This document shows, in pieces, positions 56,544-64,000 of a stretch of DNA of 64,000 nucleotides. Numbering within the stretch: the first letter of the stretch is position 1; each line of letters opens with the position of its first letter. The notes beneath the pieces are model-generated. The model was given only the letters and a program-made list of their open reading frames with translations, made no database searches and was not told the origin of the DNA. The translations under genes were made by a program, and so were the position numbers. The stretch is taken from the NCBI RefSeq assembly GCF_000701445.1, contig NZ_JNIX01000009.1, positions 186,001 to 250,000 on the forward strand. The letters run 5' to 3'. Source of the DNA: Brevundimonas bacteroides DSM 4726. GTDB taxonomy: Bacteria > Pseudomonadota > Alphaproteobacteria > Caulobacterales > Caulobacteraceae.

Positions 56544-57066
56544 CCTCGACATCCGCGACGCCGTCCCCGCCGACATCCTCGCGCTGCACGCCCTGATCGA
56601 GAGCGCCTATCGCGGCGAGGCCTCCCGCGCCGGCTGGACCACCGAGGCCGATCTGCTGGACGGCCAGCGCACCGACCCCGAAGAACTCGCCGACATCATC
56701 GCCGCCGAGGATCAGGGCCTGCTGGTCGGCTGGCGCGGCGGGGCGGCGATCGCCTGCGTCAAGTATCAACGGTTGACGGAAGGCGTGGGCTACTTCGGCA
56801 TGTTGTCCGTCGGCCCGGCCTTGCAATCGGCGGGCATCGGCCGGCGGATGGTCGAGGCGGCCGAGGAGCGTTTGGCGGCCCGGCATGGCGCAAACCGCAT
56901 CCGGATCCATGTCTTTCCCCAGCGCGACAGCCTGATCGCCTGGTATCAGAGGCTCGGCTACGCCCTAACCGGCGAGACCGCGCCGTTCCCCTATGGCGAC
57001 GAACGGTTCGGCCTGCCCCGGCGCGACGACCTTCACTTCGTTATCCTCGAGAAGCCGCTGGGGTGA
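56536..57066 (+). CDS. GNAT family N-acetyltransferase (copy 1)
   Basis: 176 residues from the ATG at 56536, overlapping the oxidoreductase by 8 bp. Acetyl-CoA binding site GMLSVGPALQSAGIGRRMVE and the C-terminal SLIAWYQRLGYALTGE fit the GNAT fold. The substrate is unknown. The next gene, also GNAT, overlaps by GTGA; they look distant enough not to be a recent duplication. Confidence 0.9.
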   Translation: MTDLDIRDAVPADILALHALIESAYRGEASRAGWTTEADLLDGQRTDPEELADIIAAEDQGLLVGWRGGAAIACVKYQRLTEGVGYFGMLSVGPALQSAGIGRRMVEAAEERLAARHGANRIRIHVFPQRDSLIAWYQRLGYALTGETAPFPYGDERFGLPRRDDLHFVILEKPLG

Positions 57067-57590
57067 CCCAGATCCGCACCGAGCGCCTGCTGCTTCGCCA
57101 CGCGCGCCCTGAAGACGCCGAACCGCTCCACGCCATCTTCTCCGATCCGGTGGCCATGCGCTGGTGGTCGTCCTTGCCGCACGAGAGGCTCAACCAGACC
57201 CGCGCCTGGGTCGAGGGCATGATCGCGGGCAACGTCGCCGGGGCCCCCGACTTCGTCATCGAGTGGAACGGCCGGGTGATCGGCAAGGCCGGCTTCTGGA
57301 AGCTGCCCGACGTCGGCTACATCCTGCACCCCGACGCCTGGGGGCGGGGACTGGCGGCGGAGGCCGTCGGCGCGGCCATCGACCACGTCTTCGCCGAACG
57401 TCTGACCGACATCGTCACCGCCGACGTCGATCCTGAGAACACGGCTTCCATCCGCCTGCTGGAACGCCTCGGCTTCGTCCGCACAGGCTTCGCCGAGCGC
57501 ACCTGGAACATCGGCGGCGAGTGGAAGGACAGCCTCTACTACGCGCTGGACCGCGTCGCCTGGGCCAGCCGGCTCAGTAGCGGGTCGTGA
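57063..57590 (+). CDS. GNAT family N-acetyltransferase (RimJ/RimL-like)
   Basis: 175 residues from GTG. It begins IRTERLLLRHARPEDAEPLHAI, the RimJ/RimL-type start, with the acetyl-CoA loop HPDAWGRGLAAEAVGAAIDH and ENTASIRLLERLGFVRTG. These acetylate N-terminal or side-chain amines of proteins or small molecules; the target is unknown. The 3' end overlaps the convergent ccdA by 17 bp. Confidence 0.9.
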   Translation: MTQIRTERLLLRHARPEDAEPLHAIFSDPVAMRWWSSLPHERLNQTRAWVEGMIAGNVAGAPDFVIEWNGRVIGKAGFWKLPDVGYILHPDAWGRGLAAEAVGAAIDHVFAERLTDIVTADVDPENTASIRLLERLGFVRTGFAERTWNIGGEWKDSLYYALDRVAWASRLSSGS

Positions 57591-58302
57591 GTTCCGTCAG
57601 CCAGGCGGGCGATGACTGAACCAGGGCGGTCTCGATCGACTTGTCCAGCCCGATCAGGATCATCACCCCGATCAGCACCATCAGGCCGCCGAGAACGTAT
57701 TTCCCCGCCGACCCCGCCGCTAGCATGCGGCCCCGCAGCTGGGCGATGGCCTGACGCGACATCAGGCCGATCAGCACCAATGGCGTGGCCGCGCCGATGC
57801 CGAAGATCAGCATGGTCAGGCTGACCCGCCCCAGATCCTCGCCCTGCGCCGCCAAAAGCGAGGCAGCCCCCAACGTCGGACCTACGCAGGGCGCCCAGAC
57901 CAACCCCATCAGAGCCCCTAGGCCGAGCTGGCCCCAGGGGCCGCGCCCATCGAGCTTTCTCATGCCGCTGTCGGCCCAGGTGGCCAGGGGCCCGCCCGCC
58001 GCCGCCAACCGCACCTGCGCCGCCGGGACCAGCAGGATCACGCCGATCCCCACCAGCAGCGCCCCGCCGATCCGACGGAACAGGTCGCCGTCCAGACCGA
58101 TCGAGAAGCCGATCGTGGCAACGAACAAGCCGACGATGGTGAAGCTGGTCGCCAGGCCCAGCCCCAGGGCCACCGGCCCCCAGCGCCCTTCGGACTGGGC
58201 ACCGCCCAGCACAATGGGCACCAGCGGCAGGACGCAGGGGCTAAGGATGGTCAGGACCCCCGCCACGAAGGCGATGGCAAGGGCGCCGAGGCTTGCGATC
58301 AT
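57574..58302 (-). CDS. ccdA: CcdA-type thiol reductant transporter
   Basis: 242 residues with six hydrophobic segments. The two redox cysteines are in pseudo-repeats: ILSPCVLPLVPIVLGG near the N-terminus and VWAPCVGPTLGAASLL in the second half. CcdA carries electrons from cytoplasmic thioredoxin across the membrane. The gene immediately upstream encodes an exported thioredoxin-like protein that would be a natural acceptor. Proper name by family, not by experiment. Confidence 0.9.
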   Translation of the reverse strand: MIASLGALAIAFVAGVLTILSPCVLPLVPIVLGGAQSEGRWGPVALGLGLATSFTIVGLFVATIGFSIGLDGDLFRRIGGALLVGIGVILLVPAAQVRLAAAGGPLATWADSGMRKLDGRGPWGQLGLGALMGLVWAPCVGPTLGAASLLAAQGEDLGRVSLTMLIFGIGAATPLVLIGLMSRQAIAQLRGRMLAAGSAGKYVLGGLMVLIGVMILIGLDKSIETALVQSSPAWLTELTTRY

Positions 58303-58308
58303 CGGACC

Positions 58309-58701
58309 TTACCGGGTCGAGGCGACCAGACGGGCGATGCTGGCGGCGTTGGTGTCGCCGACGGAGCGACCGGTTTCGGTCGTGCCGTTGTAGGCGATCA
58401 GGGTGCTCTGACGCTGGGCGTGGAAGCTGCGGACCACGTCGCGCTGACTGTCGAAATCCACGCGGAACACGATCAACTCGGCGTTGGCGGGCTGGGCTTG
58501 CAGAGTCTCTAGGATCGGCTCCTGAGCGCGGCAGACCGGGCACCACGGGGCGTAGATGTCGACGAGGATCGGCTTGCCGGCCGCTTGCGCCGACTCGAAG
58601 GCTGCACGGGTGAAGGACACGTGCTGGGCCATCGCAGCGCTCGCAGAGGCGATCATTGTCCCCGCCGCGACGGCGAGGGCGAGGAGTGTGCGACGAAGCA
58701 T
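58309..58701 (-). CDS. Exported thioredoxin-like protein
   Basis: 130 residues from the ATG at 58701 (an ATG at 58710 is in frame). A clear signal peptide (LLALAVAAGTMIASASAAMA) is cleaved near AMA-Q. The thioredoxin fold has YAPWCPVCRAQEP (CPVC 54-57), with VP in place of GP of thioredoxin. Located 6 bp upstream of ccdA, it is likely its periplasmic partner in cytochrome maturation or disulfide reduction. Confidence 0.9.
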   Translation of the reverse strand: MLRRTLLALAVAAGTMIASASAAMAQHVSFTRAAFESAQAAGKPILVDIYAPWCPVCRAQEPILETLQAQPANAELIVFRVDFDSQRDVVRSFHAQRQSTLIAYNGTTETGRSVGDTNAASIARLVASTR

Positions 58702-58773
58702 GGAAACCATCCGGGCGAAGTTGAGAACGCCCCAAGGTTCGACGGCCGGGCTCGTTTCGTTACTCTCGCTGAA

Positions 58774-59112
58774 TTACCCGGATCCACCCGGAGCGACGGC
58801 CAACAGCGCGAACATGCAAGCGGCCCAGGTCGCCGGCAACAGCAACAGGACCCATGCCGTACGCTCTCGGCGCAGAGCGTAAGCGATCCAGGCTCCGACA
58901 GGTCCGAGCACGACCACCACCGGCAGGCCCCAGGCAAATATCAGGAAGTTGAAGATCAACGGGTCGGAGCCTGAAGCCGCCACCATCACCGACATCGTGG
59001 CCATCACGAAGGCCGGCAGGATCGCCAGGAACGCCACGATCGTTCCGACGATCAAGCCGATTAGCAGCAGGCGACTGCGGGGCGGCTTCTCTGTTGGATC
59101 GGCGCGGTTCAT
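58774..59112 (-). CDS. Small hypothetical membrane protein
   Basis: 112 residues from ATG at 59112. Three hydrophobic segments: LLLIGLIVGTIVAFLAILPA, FNFLIFAWGLPVVVVLGPVG and WVLLLLPATWAACMFALLAV. The N-terminus is polar and proline-rich (NRADPTEKPPRSR). I recognise no family. It is transcribed toward the thioredoxin gene. The 169-bp gap to rpmF on the other strand shows no recognised element. Confidence 0.6.
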   Translation of the reverse strand: MNRADPTEKPPRSRLLLIGLIVGTIVAFLAILPAFVMATMSVMVAASGSDPLIFNFLIFAWGLPVVVVLGPVGAWIAYALRRERTAWVLLLLPATWAACMFALLAVAPGGSG

Positions 59113-59281
59113 CTGATGATCAGACACCGCTGTTCGGCCAACGGCAACCAATATCGGACAGGCCTTGAAATCACCGGGACGATCCGGCATAAGCCCGCGC
59201 TCGCTGGCGGCTCATCCCTTGGGCCGCCGCTTTTCGTTTTTCGCGCTGTCCGCAGCGCCGCACACTGAGATCGAGACGGAC

Positions 59282-59464
59282 ATGGCCGTTCCCAAGCGCA
59301 AAGTATCGCCCTCGCGTCGCAACATGCGCCGCGCCCACGACGCCCTGGGGACCAACCCCTACACCGAGGACAAGGACACGGGCGAGCTGCGCCGCTCGCA
59401 CCACATCGACCTCAAGACCGGCACCTATCGTGGTCGCCAGGTCCTGACGCCGAAGGAAGACTAG
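59282..59464 (+). CDS. rpmF: 50S ribosomal protein L32
   Basis: 60 residues: [20 protein letters not shown] is the standard L32 opening. No zinc-binding cysteines are present (the C-minus form). The longer upstream frame is open, but the conserved start is here. A strong terminator follows at 59494. L32 is part of the large subunit near the peptide exit region. Confidence 0.96.
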   Translation: MAVPKRKVSPSRRNMRRAHDALGTNPYTEDKDTGELRRSHHIDLKTGTYRGRQVLTPKED

Positions 59465-59493
59465 GTCCTTCCACGACATTGCGATGAAGATTG

Positions 59494-59523
59494 CGGCGCG
59501 CGGGTTTTCCCGCGCGCCGTTTT
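59494..59523 (+). terminator. Intrinsic terminator after rpmF
   Basis: CGGCGCGCGGG pairs perfectly with CCCGCGCGCCG (11 bp) around a TTTT loop and is followed by TTTT. It lies 30 bp after the rpmF stop and before the lipoprotein gene. Confidence 0.9.
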
Positions 59524-59563
59524 CGTGTCTGCATGCGCCTCCTCGTTGAATTGGAGTTCTCGC

Positions 59564-60181
59564 ATGATCCGCCTTGCCACAACCGTCGCCGTCGCGTCCC
59601 TGATGACGCTCGCCGCCTGCAACGCCCCCGAATCGGCCGAGACGTCCGCCGCCGAAACCCCGGCCGCCGAGGCGCCCGCCGCACCGGTCGATCCCAACGC
59701 CCTGACCGCCGAGGGCTTTGGCCCCCTGCGCATCGGCATGACGACTGCCGAGGTCGAGGCCGCTCTGGGCGGCGATAGCGATCCCAACGCGATCGGCGGC
59801 CCCGAGCCCGAGAGCTGCGACCAGTGGCGTCCGGCCCGCGCACCCGAAGGTCTGCTGGTCATGATTCAGGACGGCGTCCTGACGCGCATCTCGGTCTCCT
59901 CGCCTGCCGCGCTCAAGACGGATCACGGCTTCGGCGTCGGCGACCAGGCCGCCTCCATCAAGACCGCCTATGGCGACCAGATCATCGCCCAGCCGCACAA
60001 GTATTCCCCGGCCCCGGCCGAGGACCTCTTCGTCTGGACCGTCGGCCGCCCGGCGGACGCCAACGCCTATGTCCAGGACGCCGCCGCGCGCGGTATCCGC
60101 TACGAGATCGGCAATGACGGCGCGGTCCAGATCGTCCACGTCGGCGGCCCAGCGATCCAGCTGGTCGAAGGCTGCGCCTGA
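59564..60181 (+). CDS. Hypothetical lipoprotein
   Basis: 205 residues. A lipoprotein signal peptide is visible with LMTLAAC (lipobox, Cys19), followed by a long Ala/Glu/Pro linker and a domain with GFGPLRIGMTTAEVEAALGG and CDQWRPARAPEGLLVMIQDG. The central motif, FGPLRIGMT-AEV, is like that of small SmpA/BamE-type or YjgM-like exported proteins. No specific function can be stated. An own GGAG site precedes the ATG. Confidence 0.8.
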   Translation: MIRLATTVAVASLMTLAACNAPESAETSAAETPAAEAPAAPVDPNALTAEGFGPLRIGMTTAEVEAALGGDSDPNAIGGPEPESCDQWRPARAPEGLLVMIQDGVLTRISVSSPAALKTDHGFGVGDQAASIKTAYGDQIIAQPHKYSPAPAEDLFVWTVGRPADANAYVQDAAARGIRYEIGNDGAVQIVHVGGPAIQLVEGCA

Positions 60182-61540
<1,359 letters not shown>

Positions 61541-61618
61541 GCGGCCCAGCTACCATTCCTTAGGCATTTCCGGTCACGGATGATCAACCGTGTCCCGCGC
61601 TCAGAAGGAGCGTTGCAA

Positions 61619-61948
61619 ATGCCCGAACGGATGAAACCGTACGCCCTGTCCGCCTTCCTGATTTTGCTGGTCGTCTACCTCGGCGTTCAGGCCTTGACCG
61701 GCGAGCGCGGCCTGCTGTCCGGCTCGACCCGCGACGCCCGGCTCGCCGCCAGCGAGGCCCAGTTGACGTCGCTGCGGGAGCAGCGCGCCGATCTCGAGGT
61801 CCGCGTCCGCTACCTGAAGGCCGACAGCCTCTCGCGCGATCTGCTGGAGGAACGGGCTCGCGTCGTACTCGGCTTCTCCGACCCGCGCGACTACGTCATC
61901 CAGGTCTCCGTGCCGCCCGCGCCGCCGCCCGCCGCCGCGCGCTCCTGA
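61619..61948 (+). CDS. ftsB: Septum formation initiator, FtsB/DivIC type
   Basis: 109 residues from ATG at 61619, with AAGGAG 8 nt upstream. One membrane segment (ALSAFLILLVVYLGVQAL) is followed by a coiled coil (LAASEAQLTSLREQRADLEV) and LLEERARVVLGFSDPRDYVI, the conserved DivIC tail. It belongs to the FtsQLB complex of the divisome, acting in the periplasm. The C-terminus is proline-rich. A 124-bp gap with an imperfect AGCCC hairpin separates it from pdhA. Confidence 0.9.
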   Translation: MPERMKPYALSAFLILLVVYLGVQALTGERGLLSGSTRDARLAASEAQLTSLREQRADLEVRVRYLKADSLSRDLLEERARVVLGFSDPRDYVIQVSVPPAPPPAAARS

Positions 61949-62072
61949 ACTCTTGTTACAGGCCGGACCGCGTGCTTTGCCTTTCGGGAACGAAGGCTGC
62001 TACAGCCCCATTCCGTAACGACAAGAAGCCCTGACGGCGCGTTTCGCCAGGGGCTCAGCCCGGAGACGCCGG

Positions 62073-63107
62073 ATGGCGAGAGCCGCCCAGAAGACCTCGG
62101 ATTCCAAGGCTTCGGCCAAGATTCCCAACGCGCCGACCGCGACCAAGGAAGAATTGCTCGCCTACTACCGCGAGATGGTCCTGATCCGCCGCTTCGAGGA
62201 GCGCGCCGGACAGCTCTACGGCATGGGTCTGATCGGCGGCTTCTGCCACCTCTACATCGGCCAGGAGGCCGTGGCCGTGGGCGTCCAGGCCAGCGTCAAG
62301 CAGGGCCACGACAAGATCATCACCGGCTACCGCGATCACGGCCACATGCTGGCCGCCGGCATGGACCCGAAAGAGGTCATGGCCGAACTCACCGGCCGGA
62401 TCGGCGGTTCGTCCAAGGGCAAGGGCGGATCGATGCACATGTTCGATGTCCCGACCGGCTTCTACGGCGGCCACGGCATCGTCGGCGCCCAGGTGGCGCT
62501 CGGCACGGGCCTGGCCTTCGCCGGCAAGTATCGTGGCGATGACTCGGTCGCCTTCGTCTATTTCGGCGACGGCGCGGCCAACCAGGGGCAGGTGTACGAG
62601 AGCTTCAACATGGCCCAGCTGTGGAAGCTGCCGGCCATCTACATCATCGAGAACAACCAATACGCCATGGGCACGAGCATCGAACGCTCGTCCTCGACGA
62701 CCGAGCTCTATATGCGCGGCTCAAGCTTCGGTATCCCCGGCGAACAGGTCGACGGCATGGACGTGCTGGCGGTCAAGGACGCAGTGGAGCGGGCGGTCAA
62801 GCGCGCGCGGGCGGGCGAGGGGCCCTTTATCCTCGAAGTGAAGACCTACCGCTACCGCGGCCACTCCATGTCCGACCCGGCCAAATACCGCACCAAGGAA
62901 GAGGTCGATGAGGTCAAGAAGACCCGCGACCCCATCGAGCACGTGAAGATGCTGCTCGACCAGGCCAAGGCCTCGGCGGACGAGATCAAGGCCATCGACG
63001 ACGAGATCAAATCGATCGTCGCCGAGGCGGTCCAGTTCGCCCAGGAGAGCCCGGAGCCGGATCCGTCCGAGCTCTATACCGACGTCTATGTGGAGGCAGC
63101 CCAGTGA
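62073..63107 (+). CDS. pdhA: Pyruvate dehydrogenase E1 component, alpha subunit
   Basis: 344 residues. TPP-binding signature [18 protein letters not shown] with NNQYAMGTS, plus [15 protein letters not shown] ([13 protein letters not shown]) and [20 protein letters not shown], which carries the phosphorylation-loop-like region. It starts the oxidative decarboxylation of pyruvate. The TGA overlaps the GTG of pdhB (GTGA). Gene order matches other alphaproteobacteria. Confidence 0.96.
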   Translation: MARAAQKTSDSKASAKIPNAPTATKEELLAYYREMVLIRRFEERAGQLYGMGLIGGFCHLYIGQEAVAVGVQASVKQGHDKIITGYRDHGHMLAAGMDPKEVMAELTGRIGGSSKGKGGSMHMFDVPTGFYGGHGIVGAQVALGTGLAFAGKYRGDDSVAFVYFGDGAANQGQVYESFNMAQLWKLPAIYIIENNQYAMGTSIERSSSTTELYMRGSSFGIPGEQVDGMDVLAVKDAVERAVKRARAGEGPFILEVKTYRYRGHSMSDPAKYRTKEEVDEVKKTRDPIEHVKMLLDQAKASADEIKAIDDEIKSIVAEAVQFAQESPEPDPSELYTDVYVEAAQ

Positions 63108-64000
63108 CCGACATTCTCATGCCGGCGCTGTCGCCCACCATGGAAGAGGGGACCCTCACCAAGTGGCACGTGAAGGCGGGCGACGTGGTCAAGGCAGGCG
63201 ACGTCATCGCCGAGATCGAGACCGACAAGGCGACCATGGAGGTCGAGGCCGTCGATGAGGGCGAGATCGCCGAAATCCTCGTCGCCGAGGGCTCCGAGAA
63301 CGTGAAGGTCAACGCCGTCATCGCGCGTCTGGCCGGCGAAGACGGCGGCGCGGCCAAGGCCTCGTCACCCGCGCCTGAGCCCAAGGCCGCGGAAACCAGC
63401 GTCACCCAGGACGGCGGCGCGGCCGCGTCCGGTTCCGGCGATCCGGAAAAGAAGGACGTCACCGCTGCGGCCCCCGCACCGAAGACGGAGCTCAAGGACC
63501 CCGAGATCCCCGCCGACGCCAAGCTCGTGAAGACAACCATCCGCGACGCTCTCCGCGACGCCATGGCCGAGGAGATGCGCCGCGACGAGGCCGTCTTCCT
63601 GATGGGCGAGGAAGTCGCCCAGTATCAGGGCGCCTACAAGGTCAGCCGCGAGCTGCTGCAGGAGTTCGGCGACCGCCGCGTGATCGACACCCCGATCACC
63701 GAATACGGGTTCGCGGGCGTCGGCGTGGGCGCGGCCATGAGCGGGCTCAAGCCCATCGTGGAATTCATGACCTTCAACTTCGCCATGCAGGCGATCGACC
63801 ACATCATCAACTCCGCCGCCAAGACGCTCTACATGTCCGGCGGCCAGATCCGCGCGCCGATCGTCTTCCGCGGCCCTAACGGCGCCGCCAGCCGCGTCGC
63901 CGCTCAGCACAGCCAGGACTATTCCAGCTGGTACGCCAATGTGCCCGGCCTGAAGGTCATCACGCCCTATGACGCCGCCGACGCCAAGGGCCTGCTGAAG
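63104..64000 (+). CDS. pdhB: Pyruvate dehydrogenase E1 beta with N-terminal lipoyl domain (3' truncated)
   Basis: Open to the end of the window; 299 codons seen, from GTG at 63104. Residues 1-80 are a lipoyl domain ([20 protein letters not shown], lipoyl-Lys42 in ETDKATME). An Ala/Pro linker follows, then the E1 beta catalytic domain with [38 protein letters not shown] and [19 protein letters not shown] lipoyl domain on E1 beta is known from other alphaproteobacteria. The lipoyl group would be made by LipA in this window. Confidence 0.96.
   Translation, partial: MTDILMPALSPTMEEGTLTKWHVKAGDVVKAGDVIAEIETDKATMEVEAVDEGEIAEILVAEGSENVKVNAVIARLAGEDGGAAKASSPAPEPKAAETSVTQDGGAAASGSGDPEKKDVTAAAPAPKTELKDPEIPADAKLVKTTIRDALRDAMAEEMRRDEAVFLMGEEVAQYQGAYKVSRELLQEFGDRRVIDTPITEYGFAGVGVGAAMSGLKPIVEFMTFNFAMQAIDHIINSAAKTLYMSGGQIRAPIVFRGPNGAASRVAAQHSQDYSSWYANVPGLKVITPYDAADAKGLLK

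Overview
The window is a dense, high-GC stretch of chromosome from an alphaproteobacterium of the order Caulobacterales, most likely Brevundimonas or a close relative. Reasons: visibly very high GC, long antisense shadow reading frames, and the combination and order of genes (rnc-era, purE-purK, dusB-ntrY-ntrX-dat-hfq-hflX, eno-ftsB-pdhA-pdhB). A PopA-like cell-cycle c-di-GMP effector also points there. No rRNA, tRNA, insertion sequence or CRISPR array was recognised. This assignment rests on reading the sequence, not on a database search.

Layout. 1-2.4 kb: end of rnc, then era and a serine hydrolase. 2.4-5.9 kb: a tightly packed minus-strand operon led by an ArsR repressor (two SRPBCC/AHSA1 proteins, a VOC protein, a GST, a DUF1801 protein, a RibD-like reductase), with a divergent flavodoxin gene. 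6.0-12.4 kb: flavodoxin, SnoaL-like protein, recO, a PAS hybrid histidine kinase, a small membrane protein and parC. 12.4-19.2 kb: rpsU, a COQ9-like gene, a SRAP protein, purE-purK, a diguanylate cyclase, cfa and a photolyase. 19.2-23.9 kb: LPS inner-core genes kdsA, hldE, hldD and a DUF3089 protein. 23.9-33 kb: recG, sdhE, mfd, the popA-like gene, a YihY protein, tusA-like and pncC/cinA genes. 33-44.1 kb: a spermidine-synthase-like membrane fusion, ispDF, then dusB-ntrY-ntrX-dat-hfq-hflX.

44.1-46 kb is the most accessory-looking part. It holds a lower-GC gene for a SIR2-like NAD-binding-fold protein of the kind found in anti-phage systems, followed by an HTH-like protein of unknown function. 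46-53 kb: mazG, a GPH-type transporter, a VanY-type carboxypeptidase with a small HExxH protein, wrbA, an extradiol dioxygenase, a DoxX protein and an acyl-CoA/ACP synthetase. 53-59 kb: lipA and a RatA/Coq10-like gene with small low-GC genes around them, an FAD oxidoreductase, two GNAT acetyltransferases, and a CcdA-thioredoxin pair. 59-64 kb: rpmF, a lipoprotein, eno, ftsB, pdhA and the start of pdhB.

Several parts work together. KdsA, HldE and HldD supply Kdo and heptose for lipopolysaccharide. RecG, Mfd, RecO, photolyase and the SRAP protein are DNA-repair functions. LipA makes the lipoyl cofactor carried by the lipoyl domain seen at the N-terminus of PdhB. The most notable points are the SIR2-like gene, the PopA-like protein with an intact I-site but a destroyed catalytic motif, and a non-canonical CTG start for rpsU. 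Also notable are 9-bp repeats full of GANTC (CcrM) sites, a MITE-like inverted repeat before hfq, and repeated CTAG/TTAA stop-codon sharing between convergent genes.
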